DNA of 11,884 nt from 40-80 sp964503665. GTDB taxonomy: Bacteria; Bacteroidota; Bacteroidia; Flavobacteriales_D; Crocinitomicaceae. The number at the start of each line of letters is the position of its first letter. The first letter of the stretch is position 1. The stretch is taken from the NCBI GenBank assembly GCA_964503665.1, contig CAZDAR010000068.1:1-11884 (forward strand). The letters are read 5' to 3'. The notes below the pieces were generated by a model. The model saw only the letters and a list, made by a program, of their open reading frames with translations, searched no databases and was not told where the DNA came from. Of the stretch, positions 1-7,095 are shown piece after piece. The position numbers and the translations under genes were made by a program.

Positions 1-81
1 TTTGTAATTCCTCAAGGAAATGTAGATGATAGAGAACCAATGAAAGACATAGAAGATTTGAAAGCTTTTTATCTAATCTGA
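1..81 (+). CDS. C-terminal tail of an unidentified protein (cut by window edge)
   Basis: Reading from base 1, frame 1 is open for 26 codons and stops at TGA (79-81). The tail reads FVIPQGNVDDREPM and ends in DLKAFYLI, which has the composition of a real protein end (acidic, then hydrophobic). It would be the only plus-strand gene in the window, so it would converge with the OmpA-like gene. The family cannot be recognised from so few residues. After the TGA the same frame stays open to about base 168 and still looks protein-like (KKPSIKYDQEEINQLM), so the TGA could be a lesion in a longer gene rather than the true end. The stretch could also be chance open frame. Confidence 0.35.
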   Translation, partial: FVIPQGNVDDREPMKDIEDLKAFYLI

Positions 82-269
82 TTTCGGGGCTTATTGCATA
101 CCGTTTTTTTCCTAAAAAAACCTTCCATTAAATATGACCAAGAAGAGATTAATCAACTCATGCTCTTTTAATCGAACTCAGGTTACTAGGATGTATAGTC
201 CGCTATTAGAGAACAATAAATACCAGTAATATATAGTTTCTCTATATTTAAAAAATATAGAGTCATAAA
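82..269. other. intergenic stretch with an AT-rich hairpin
   Basis: No convincing gene was found here. A perfect 10-bp inverted repeat, CTCTATATTT / AAATATAGAG, lies at 240-249 and 253-262 with a 3-nt loop. It abuts the strong terminator at 270-295. The hairpin has no GC-rich base and could be a secondary stem in the overlapping 3' ends of the two converging genes, but its role is not known. A short ATG-initiated frame at 134-229 (31 codons) has no recognisable content. Confidence 0.4.
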
Positions 270-295
270 AAAAGCCCTCACTAGTGAGGGCTTTT
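270..295 (-). terminator. intrinsic terminator of the OmpA/TPR lipoprotein gene
   Basis: GCCCTCACTAGTGAGGGC at 274-291 is a perfect 18-base palindrome flanked by A and T tracts. On the minus strand it is followed by seven Ts (267-273) and lies 20 bases beyond the stop codon of the 315-2006 gene. On the plus strand it is followed by four Ts, so it could also stop transcripts coming from the left. The tight palindrome and U tract make this the clearest terminator in the window. Confidence 0.9.
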
Positions 296-314
296 AAATT
301 ATTTGAAGAGAATA

Positions 315-2006
315 TTACTTCACAATTCCTGTGAAAGCAGCATTTTCTAAATATTTGTAGAACTCCATGTCTTTTGCAGCTTTCGCTTTTAAGCTACTAT
401 CTTGTGCAAAAGCATTTTTCAAGTTGTCAACGATATCGCCTAGCTTGTCTTGACGAGCAGCGATGATAGCTTTCAAGTAATATCCAGCAGCTGTTTCTTT
501 ATCTGGAGAGTTGTTAATTGTTGTTAAAGCAGCACTATTGTCACCATTCAACAATTGAGCTAATGCTTTGTTATAATTATCACTTCCTAATTTAGAAATG
601 GCAGTAGCATAGTCACCATCTTGGATAGCTAAGATACCTCTGTTGTAGTTAGCTTCTTCAGAAGAACCAGATTTTGCTAATAATTCTTTTGCTCCGTTTC
701 TGTCACCTTTTGAACCAGCGATAGCTGCTAAGTTATTTGTAGATGTTTCGTTTTTCTCCATAGAGTTAGCTTTTTCGAATTTAGCTTTAGCTTCATCCAA
801 TTTACCTAATTCATATAAAGCAACACCAACGTTGTTTACAGTTCTATAATCCTCTGGGAACATTCTTTCTGCTTCTTTGTACAATCTTAACTTTTCGTTT
901 AAGTCAGTAGTTAAAGTAGCTGTGAATAAAATTTCTTCTACTGTTAATGTATCAATATTAGATTTTGACAATGCAGTCAACTCTTCGTCTGAATAACCAG
1001 TCTTGTCATAAACAATATTGATTTCAGCACGACGTAATTGTGGTAAGATATTTTTCTCTAAGTAAGTAAATGTTTTAGACATGTTACGTATTTCTTGTTC
1101 TCTTTGAACTGGATCTTTGTACATTTCTAATACACGTAATACTAATTGCTTATCATCTTCATTCATTGTAGATTTTTGCAATTCAGCCTTAAACCCATCC
1201 CAGTCTTCACCTTTTCCAACTAAGTTGAAGCTAGTAGTTTGAGAAACAGTGTTTTTAGCAGCTTCACCAATTTTTAATGTAGCTGTCTTTCCTGTCTCAG
1301 AACGATCACTTGACAAAGATTCATTTTTACCTTGCTCTCCTTCTGGTGACGCATATCCAGTAATGTTAATACCTTTAATTGCCAATTTAGGATTTGATTC
1401 AGCAGCAGCTAACCAAGCTTGTAAATCTTTTATATCCTGATCTTTTAATTCGTTAGGACGTAAATTTGATTTTGCTTTATCAAAATTGATTTGAGCGACA
1501 GCACTATGTTCAGTAATACGCTTAAATTCATCTTTCAAAATAATAACTTTGAAATCTTTTCTTACTAAGTAAGGAGTGATGATTGTTCCTTGAGCAACTG
1601 TAAATGGTTCTAATGTTTTTTTCTCTTTAGTTCCTTTGTAAACTTTACCAGTAATCTGTAAATCAGCATTCTCGAAAGATGGTTGATAAGCAATTACATC
1701 AGTATAAGTAACTTTTCCACCTGGTTTATACTGAACTGTTGTTCCATTTCCTGTAGCTTTTTCTCCTAAAACAGTAAATGTTTTTAATGGAACACCTCCT
1801 AATGTAGGAGTAATCTCTGCAGAAGCTTTCTTTTTAAGTCCTTTCTCAGGGAAAGTCGCTTCAGCTTTTATGCGTACGGAATCTCCGTGCATTTCTAATG
1901 GACTCGGAGTGATTTTATAATCAACATCTTTCATCAAGTCGCAACTAACTGCCATTGAACCAGCCAAAGCAATCATCGTTAAACTCTTAATACTCATTTT
2001 TTTCAT
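315..2006 (-). CDS. OmpA-domain / TPR outer-membrane lipoprotein
   Basis: A predicted peptidoglycan-associated envelope lipoprotein of 563 aa. The N-terminus is a lipoprotein signal peptide with hydrophobic residues 8-19 and a lipobox-like AVSC, which puts the lipidated Cys at 22. Residues 28-155 form a beta-rich region without a recognised family. Residues 165-265 resemble the OmpA C-terminal domain: INFDKAKSNLRP near 173, then GYASPEGEQGKNESLSSDR near 217-235, the usual peptidoglycan-binding signature. From about 380 to 475 there are two or three TPR-like helix pairs (YRTVNNVGVALYELGKLDEA at 387-406; NYNRGILAIQDGDYATAI at 453-470). OmpA plus TPR lipoproteins are common in Bacteroidota and are thought to support envelope integrity; the precise role here is unknown. 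The start at 2006 gives MKKMSIK; Met4 at 1997 is an alternative. The gene is monocistronic or last in its unit, with a strong terminator downstream. Confidence 0.85.
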   Translation of the reverse strand: MKKMSIKSLTMIALAGSMAVSCDLMKDVDYKITPSPLEMHGDSVRIKAEATFPEKGLKKKASAEITPTLGGVPLKTFTVLGEKATGNGTTVQYKPGGKVTYTDVIAYQPSFENADLQITGKVYKGTKEKKTLEPFTVAQGTIITPYLVRKDFKVIILKDEFKRITEHSAVAQINFDKAKSNLRPNELKDQDIKDLQAWLAAAESNPKLAIKGINITGYASPEGEQGKNESLSSDRSETGKTATLKIGEAAKNTVSQTTSFNLVGKGEDWDGFKAELQKSTMNEDDKQLVLRVLEMYKDPVQREQEIRNMSKTFTYLEKNILPQLRRAEINIVYDKTGYSDEELTALSKSNIDTLTVEEILFTATLTTDLNEKLRLYKEAERMFPEDYRTVNNVGVALYELGKLDEAKAKFEKANSMEKNETSTNNLAAIAGSKGDRNGAKELLAKSGSSEEANYNRGILAIQDGDYATAISKLGSDNYNKALAQLLNGDNSAALTTINNSPDKETAAGYYLKAIIAARQDKLGDIVDNLKNAFAQDSSLKAKAAKDMEFYKYLENAAFTGIVK

Positions 2007-2045
2007 ATATACCGTAATTTTTGTTTTTTATTACATTAAATAAAA

Positions 2046-2096
2046 CAAATTTTCTACAATATTAATTAATATTTTAAATATAGATTAGAAAATTTG
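2046..2096. repeat. 11-bp inverted repeat between folK and the OmpA/TPR gene
   Basis: CAAATTTTCTA at 2046-2056 is exactly complementary to TAGAAAATTTG at 2086-2096. The 29-base loop itself contains the 14-base palindrome ATATTAATTAATAT (2058-2071 region). The element lies 40-90 bases upstream of the OmpA/TPR start, in its probable leader or promoter region, and 28 bases past the folK stop. It could be a weak folK terminator, a leader structure or a protein-binding site. The pure AT make-up makes some pairing by chance likely. Confidence 0.5.
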
Positions 2097-2123
2097 AATT
2101 TTAATATCAGAATTTTTGGGGGT

Positions 2124-2633
2124 TCACTGAGTAAATATATAAAAAGTTTTCAAAGTGACCATAAAATCTTTGATTGTTTTTTTATTAATAATCTGATTTA
2201 CCTGATTTTGCAACGTTATATCAGCAATTTCAAGTAAAGGAATGATGACGAAATTACGTTCAAACATCCTTGGGTGAGGAATTTCCAATTGTGGAGTAGA
2301 AAGGGTGTAATTTAGATTTTCATAAATAATTATATCTAAATCGATTGGACGATCCTCATATCCACTCTTTATCTTCCTCCGACCAAGTTGTATTTCTATT
2401 TTCTGTAATTCTAGAAGTATCTCTTCCGGTTCCTTTTCTGTTTCACATAGAATAACCGCATTTAAATAGTTATTCTCTGATGCGTATCCTTGTGCAAGTG
2501 AATCATAAACCGATGATTTTTTAAGAATAGCACCAACATTTCGCTCTATAAGTTCAATTGCCTGTTTTAGATTTTCCAATCGATCACCGATATTGCTTCC
2601 TAATGCAATATATACGTTACTTTTTGAGCTCAC
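2124..2633 (-). CDS. folK: 2-amino-4-hydroxy-6-hydroxymethyldihydropteridine pyrophosphokinase (HPPK)
   Basis: Transfers pyrophosphate from ATP to 6-hydroxymethyl-7,8-dihydropterin in cytoplasmic folate synthesis. The protein is 169 aa, normal for HPPK. Diagnostic motifs are present in order: YIALGSNIGDR near 8-18 (pterin side), DRPIDLDIIIY at 94-104 with the two Mg-binding aspartates D98 and D100, and the IPHPRMFERNFVIIPL block at 118-133. The start is GTG at 2633; the codon immediately upstream in frame is TAG, so no longer start is possible, and the next residues lead straight into the conserved core. It lies 86 bases downstream of the acyl-CoA synthetase gene on the same strand, possibly in one transcript, although a hairpin sits between them. 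The last 20 residues or so go beyond the conserved fold and are not recognised. Confidence 0.95.
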   Translation of the reverse strand: MSSKSNVYIALGSNIGDRLENLKQAIELIERNVGAILKKSSVYDSLAQGYASENNYLNAVILCETEKEPEEILLELQKIEIQLGRRKIKSGYEDRPIDLDIIIYENLNYTLSTPQLEIPHPRMFERNFVIIPLLEIADITLQNQVNQIINKKTIKDFMVTLKTFYIFTQ

Positions 2634-2680
2634 CTAAATACAATTTATTTGATGCTATTTTTTCTTATAAAAGATTTATA

Positions 2681-2709
2681 GTAAGGTATTATTAAAAATA
2701 ACACCTTAC
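2681..2709 (-). terminator. possible weak terminator after the acyl-CoA synthetase gene
   Basis: GTAAGGT (2681-2687) pairs with ACCTTAC (2703-2709). After one mismatch the stem continues through TTATT / AATAA with a 3-nt loop, giving 12 of 13 pairs. It starts 10 bases past the stop codon of the 2720-4489 gene. On the minus strand it is followed by TATAAATCTTTTAT rather than a clean T run, so termination would be partial. It may instead be a 3'-end stabilising hairpin before folK. Confidence 0.45.
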
Positions 2710-2719
2710 TAATTAAAAT

Positions 2720-4489
2720 TTATGCCGTATAAATAGTAGCGACTACATCTTTATATTTTTCCAAAATCACTTTTCGCTTGAATTTCAATGTAGGTGTTAA
2801 TTCGTTTCCTTCAATGGTGAATTCATTCGGTAATAAACGGAATTGTTTAATCGTTTCCCAATGTCCATACAGTTTATTGAATCCATCCACTTCTTCTTGT
2901 ATACGTGCAATCAAGCGTTCGTCTTTAATGATTTCCTCGTTTGTCAATTTTTCAAGACCATATTCTTTACGTATACTCCATTCTTTTATAAACGGGAATG
3001 AAGGTACAATTAGAGCGGCAGGAAACTTTTGACCTTCTCCAATAACTATTATCTGCTCAATAAATCGAGATTCTTTAAATTTATTTTCCATTGATTGAGG
3101 AATGATGTATTTACCTCCAGATGTTTTAAATATTTCTTTTTTACGATCTGTTATTTTCAAGAATGTTCCTTCCACCATTTCACCAATATCTCCTGTATGG
3201 AACCAACCTTCTGCATCAAATTCTTCTGCTGTTTTATCCGGTTTACCATAATATCCTAACATCACGTTTGGTCCTTTCACTAATATTTCACCATCTTCCG
3301 CGATTTTAACTTGTACATCTTTCAATAATCTACCTACAGTTCCAATACGAGGTCCATCAGTAAGATTATTTACCGATATAACTGGAGAGGTTTCTGTCAA
3401 TCCGTACCCTTCTAGAATGTTAATTCCTGCGGCCAAATATATACGACATAATTGAGGAGATAATGCGGCACTTCCAGATGCGATAGCTTTTACTTCACCT
3501 CCAAGTGCTTCTATCCATTTGGAGAAAATTAATTTTCGAGCAATACCTAATTTTATATTGTAAATGAAGCTATTTCCTTGTGGATTGTAATCTTTCGCCA
3601 ATTCTACCGCCCAGAAAAATAAATTGTGTTTTATTCCTGTCAACTCACTTCCTTTAGCAATAATTTTGTCGTATACTTTCTCCAATAAACGAGGAACGGC
3701 AGTAAATACATGTGGTTTTACTTCTTTAATGTTCTCACCAATTGTGTCTAATGATTCGGCAAAATAGATAGAAGCTCCTAGTTTCATGTATAAATAATGA
3801 AGCATTCTCTCATACACGTGACAAACGGGAAGGAATGTTAAAACTCGTGACATTTCATCTGCTGGTATCAATGGAATACTAGCCTCAACGTTAGAAAGTA
3901 TGTTTTTATGTGAAAGCATCACTCCTTTTGGATCGCCAGTTGTTCCAGAGGTGTAAATAATAGTAGCCATTTCCTCATATTTCACAGCTGCTTTACGCTC
4001 TTTTAATGCTTCTTCATGTGTGTCGGTTTCATCAAAAATATCTTCCCAGAATTTAGCTCCCTTAACTTTGTCATACGTATAAACTTCCTCTAATGAAGGA
4101 ATTTCAGTACGAATCGAAGATATCTTTTCAAATAATTCTTCTGTTCCTAAAAAGGCAATTTTAATTTTCGCATCGTTGAAGATATACCTGTAATCTTTCG
4201 TCGAAATGTTAGGGTAAATAGGAATCACAATTGCACCTACTTGCTGAATAGCAATGTCCAAACAATTCCACTCATATCGATTAGGAGAAACAATTGCTAT
4301 TTTGTCATCCGGCTTAACACCATATTCAATTAAACCTTTTGATACAAGGTTTACTTTTTTTATAAAATCTTTGGTTGATAAACTGTGCCATGTACCTTCC
4401 TTCTTATATGAAAACATTTTTTCATTTGGGTATTGTTCCAATTGAAAATATGGAATATCAAATAAACGTTCAACTTTCATGCGATTCAT
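2720..4489 (-). CDS. long-chain fatty acid--CoA ligase (AMP-forming)
   Basis: Activates long-chain fatty acids with ATP and CoA through an acyl-adenylate, for membrane lipid synthesis or beta-oxidation; probably membrane-associated. The 589 aa match the Bacteroidota long-chain type. The adenylate-forming motifs are in order: ATP loop IYTSGTTGDPKG at 178-189, GYGLTETSP at 361-369, GWFHTGDIG at 428-436 with D434 for the ribose, DRKKEIFKTSGGKYI at 448-462 (fatty acyl-CoA synthetase signature region), and TPTLKFKRK near 565-573 supplying the C-terminal catalytic lysine. No residue appears to be lost. ATG at 4489 gives MNRMKV; Met4 at 4480 is an alternative. Upstream lies a 234-bp gap, so it probably has its own promoter; folK follows. 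The substrate chain length cannot be read from the sequence. Confidence 0.93.
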   Translation of the reverse strand: MNRMKVERLFDIPYFQLEQYPNEKMFSYKKEGTWHSLSTKDFIKKVNLVSKGLIEYGVKPDDKIAIVSPNRYEWNCLDIAIQQVGAIVIPIYPNISTKDYRYIFNDAKIKIAFLGTEELFEKISSIRTEIPSLEEVYTYDKVKGAKFWEDIFDETDTHEEALKERKAAVKYEEMATIIYTSGTTGDPKGVMLSHKNILSNVEASIPLIPADEMSRVLTFLPVCHVYERMLHYLYMKLGASIYFAESLDTIGENIKEVKPHVFTAVPRLLEKVYDKIIAKGSELTGIKHNLFFWAVELAKDYNPQGNSFIYNIKLGIARKLIFSKWIEALGGEVKAIASGSAALSPQLCRIYLAAGINILEGYGLTETSPVISVNNLTDGPRIGTVGRLLKDVQVKIAEDGEILVKGPNVMLGYYGKPDKTAEEFDAEGWFHTGDIGEMVEGTFLKITDRKKEIFKTSGGKYIIPQSMENKFKESRFIEQIIVIGEGQKFPAALIVPSFPFIKEWSIRKEYGLEKLTNEEIIKDERLIARIQEEVDGFNKLYGHWETIKQFRLLPNEFTIEGNELTPTLKFKRKVILEKYKDVVATIYTA

Positions 4490-4713
4490 TGTTTTAGATT
4501 AATAAAGATATAAAAATAAGTAATTTTAATGATAAAAAAGCGGTTGTATCAAAATAAATGTTCATTAATATGTCCATTTGATTCATATTCCTCTAGTAGA
4601 TATTCATCGTTTAAAAATGAATCAAAATATAATACACATATTTGTTAGAGTTTTGTTTTGATTACGTTCTTAACTTAATTACTACATACTTGGGTTCATA
4701 TTTTTTTGGTTTT
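4490..4713. other. intergenic region with a 10-bp inverted repeat
   Basis: No gene was found in this 224-bp gap. TTTGATTCAT at 4577-4586 and ATGAATCAAA at 4617-4626 are perfect inverted copies separated by 30 bases. They lie 88-137 bases upstream of the acyl-CoA synthetase start and could be an operator or a leader stem; a fatty-acid-responsive regulator would be a reasonable but unproven guess. No complete TTG-N19-TAnnTTTG promoter was found on the minus strand, only AT-rich partial matches. The right end runs into the hairpin at 4714-4749. Confidence 0.4.
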
Positions 4714-4749
4714 GTAAAGAGGCTTATTCAACGGAATAGGCCTCTTTAC
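4714..4749 (+). terminator. strong terminator-like hairpin facing the plus strand
   Basis: GTAAAGAGGC (4714-4723) pairs with GCCTCTTTAC (4740-4749), and the stem continues inward through TATTC / GAATA to an AACG loop, giving about 16 pairs including one T-G. On the plus strand it is followed by TTTTT (4750-4754), the form of an intrinsic terminator. On the minus strand, where the amidohydrolase gene is read, it is followed by ACAAAACCAAAAAAAT with no T run. The hairpin covers the last eight codons and the stop of that gene. It may block plus-strand antisense transcription or protect the 3' end of the minus-strand mRNA. Confidence 0.6.
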
Positions 4750-6337
4750 TTTTTATAAAGGTTTTTGTGGCGTAATTATAGGCAGAATTGAAGTCACTTG
4801 TAATAGGAGACATCGCTATAAAGAAGGTAGCCCATTTGTCTTTCTCAATACTTCCTAAAATTCCACTGTTATCAACAATTTCTGAATTGAAGAGCATGTA
4901 TCCTTTTAAAACGTCATCTATCGACAGTGCTTCACTCATATTAAAACCAGACCTATTATCATTTTCTAATCCTTTACGTGCTGTTGCTGCCCAAATAATT
5001 TCAAAAGGATTAAAAGTTTCAATCGGCATATCAGAGCCAATAATTATCATATCATTTAACCTAAACAAAGATTTGTAAGCATAATAATCATTTCCAACAG
5101 TTGGTATTGTCATTCTCAACCATTCCATATCGCTAACAGCATGAAAAGGTTGAACGGAGGCGAGAATATTTAACTCTCCCATTAACTTTAAAAGAGTTGG
5201 ATTTACTTTTTGTAAATGTTCCATACGCCAATTCAAATTGTTGACGTTAATGTTTAATGCTTTAATTCTATTCAAGAAAAATTCAGCGCTTCTGTCTCCA
5301 GCTGTATGAACGGCTAATTGTAATTCGTGATTGTAAGAAAACAAAATCAAAGAATCTAATTCATTGCTACTATAGTTTATATGACCAGAGCTACCGTCTT
5401 TGTATGTAGAGGTGATGGCAGCAGTTTGGGATCCGAAAGTTCCATCTAGAAATAGCTTCAATCCACGTAGTTGTATTTTCTCATTTTTGATAATTCCATC
5501 TTTTAAGAGCGTTAGATTTTGTTCAGAAGGTAGGAGATAGGCACTGATGTTAATTTGCCATTCTTTCTTTTTCGCTAATGCTTTGAAAAATCGATAATCC
5601 TCATTGCTCCATCCCATTTCATGAACCGCCACAATCCCATATTGTAATAATTCATCTTGAATTTCAAATAATTGGCTTTCTAAATCAGAGGTGGAGAACT
5701 TAGGAAATTTTTTGTATAAATTGAAAAATGCTTTTTCTTTGATAATTCCAGTGAATTCTCCTTCTTGAAAAACAAATCTTTTTGTTGCATCAGTAAGTGG
5801 AGAGTGAAGTTTTAAATACGCTATTGCTTTTTGATTCAAAATAGCGGAGTGTACGTCTTTTGTTATGATGAAGACAGGTATATTTGGGAATGCGTCCGTT
5901 ATGTGTTTTGCCAAAATCGACTTCTGTTCATCAGTTGGGAGCTGTAAACCTCTTCCAATAATGAATTTAGGTTTTTTACGGGATTGATATTTTTCCAAAA
6001 GCACCAAAGTTTGTTCAATTGACTTAGCTTCATTGAGATTAGCAGATAAGCGTTCTTGAGCGAGTAAAAGTAGATGTGTGTGTGCATCTGTGAACCCAGG
6101 ATAAACATTTTTTCCTTGTGCATCAATCTCTTGATCAGCACGATAACGATTGAGTATTTGTCGCTCAGGGCCTAATTCAATTACTTTCCCATCTTTTATA
6201 GCCATTGCTTGATAGATATTATTTACCGTATTCATAGAGTGAATAGTAGCATTATGAACGATGACATCTACTTTAATGCCTTTAAAACAAGCTGTTAACG
6301 TAAATAAAAGAATTCCTATAGTGACTATTTTCTTCAT
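4724..6337 (-). CDS. lipoprotein metal-dependent amidohydrolase (Amidohydro_3 / YtcJ-like)
   Basis: A 537-aa member of the amidohydrolase superfamily that hydrolyses an unknown amide, imide or related substrate. Residues 1-17 form a lipoprotein signal (hydrophobic stretch then LTAC, lipidated Cys17), so the enzyme is predicted to sit on a membrane outside the cytoplasm. Metal-site features are visible: FTDAHTHL at 82-89 (His86 and His88), LKLFLDGTFGSQTA at 293-306 (Lys294, candidate bridging lysine), VHTAGD at 343-348 (His344), MEHLQ at 372-376 (His374) and GSDMPIE at 434-440 (Asp436). The start codon overlaps the stop of the upstream dehydrogenase by 4 bases (ATGA), indicating translational coupling. 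A plus-facing hairpin covers the 3' end. Family assignment is firm; the substrate is not known. Confidence 0.88.
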   Translation of the reverse strand: MKKIVTIGILLFTLTACFKGIKVDVIVHNATIHSMNTVNNIYQAMAIKDGKVIELGPERQILNRYRADQEIDAQGKNVYPGFTDAHTHLLLLAQERLSANLNEAKSIEQTLVLLEKYQSRKKPKFIIGRGLQLPTDEQKSILAKHITDAFPNIPVFIITKDVHSAILNQKAIAYLKLHSPLTDATKRFVFQEGEFTGIIKEKAFFNLYKKFPKFSTSDLESQLFEIQDELLQYGIVAVHEMGWSNEDYRFFKALAKKKEWQINISAYLLPSEQNLTLLKDGIIKNEKIQLRGLKLFLDGTFGSQTAAITSTYKDGSSGHINYSSNELDSLILFSYNHELQLAVHTAGDRSAEFFLNRIKALNINVNNLNWRMEHLQKVNPTLLKLMGELNILASVQPFHAVSDMEWLRMTIPTVGNDYYAYKSLFRLNDMIIIGSDMPIETFNPFEIIWAATARKGLENDNRSGFNMSEALSIDDVLKGYMLFNSEIVDNSGILGSIEKDKWATFFIAMSPITSDFNSAYNYATKTFIKSKEAYSVE

Positions 6338-7095
6338 TTCTTATGGAATAAAGTAGCACTTCCTTGTGCTTTTGGCGTGATGACAATGTCGTTAATAGAT
6401 ACATGAGAAGGGCGATTAGCAGCGAAAAGTATCGCTTCTGCAACATCCTCACCTGTTAAGGGTAGATAACCGTCGTAAGTGCTATCAGCTTTTGATTGAT
6501 TTCCTTTGAAGCGTACTAATGAGAATTCAGTTTCAACTGCTCCAGGCGCTACATTGGTAACTTGGATGTTGTGTCTGAATAAATCCATTCGCATCGCTTT
6601 GCTTAAAGCATCGACAGCATGTTTTGTTGCACAATAAACATTACCATTTTCATAGACTTCTTTTCCAGCCGTACTTGCCATGTTAATGATATGACCATCT
6701 TGCTTTTCAATGAATAAAGGTGTTACCAGTTTTGTGATATATAATAAGCCTTTGATGTTTGTATCAATCATTTGCTCCCAATCAGTCAGCAGAGCAGTGT
6801 TGAAATCTTCTTTTCCAGCTGCTAAACCAGCATTGTTTATGAGTATAGAGAGTCTTTTTTTGAGTTCTACTGGAATGGCGTCAAAAGCTTCTTTTGTTTC
6901 CTTTATGTCTCGAATGTCAAATGCTGATATATAAATAGATACGCCACATAACTTTAATTCCTTCTTTAATTCAACTAGCCGTTCTTTTCTTCTTGCGGTT
7001 AAGATTAAATCATAGTTGTTTTTTGCAAAAAGTTGAGCGGTTGCTTTTCCTATTCCTGAACTTGCTCCTGTGATGAGGGCGACTTTTCTTTCCAT
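6334..7095 (-). CDS. YdfG-like NADP-dependent short-chain dehydrogenase
   Basis: A cytoplasmic SDR oxidoreductase of 253 aa. TGASSGIG at 9-16 is the dinucleotide motif, ARR at 34-36 favours NADP over NAD, D60 follows strand 4, NNAG is at 87-90, and the catalytic Asn113, Ser141, Tyr154 and Lys158 (YCATK) are all present. The block VAPGAVETEFSLVRFKG at 182-198 and the DTNIKGL motif resemble E. coli YdfG, which oxidises L-allo-threonine, serine and 3-hydroxy acids, so a 3-hydroxy acid substrate is a fair but unproven guess. ATG at 7095 must be close to the true start because the core strand begins at residue 4. The first 46 bases overlap the end of the membrane-protein gene, and the stop overlaps the amidohydrolase start. 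Confidence 0.92.
   Translation of the reverse strand: MERKVALITGASSGIGKATAQLFAKNNYDLILTARRKERLVELKKELKLCGVSIYISAFDIRDIKETKEAFDAIPVELKKRLSILINNAGLAAGKEDFNTALLTDWEQMIDTNIKGLLYITKLVTPLFIEKQDGHIINMASTAGKEVYENGNVYCATKHAVDALSKAMRMDLFRHNIQVTNVAPGAVETEFSLVRFKGNQSKADSTYDGYLPLTGEDVAEAILFAANRPSHVSINDIVITPKAQGSATLFHKK

Noticed and set aside
134..229. Small plus-strand ORF (31 codons) left of the terminator
   Set aside because: Short, no recognisable content, and a different frame looks more protein-like.
5899..6141. Minus-strand 80-aa ORF inside the amidohydrolase gene
   Set aside because: A shadow in another frame of a gene with intact metal-binding motifs.
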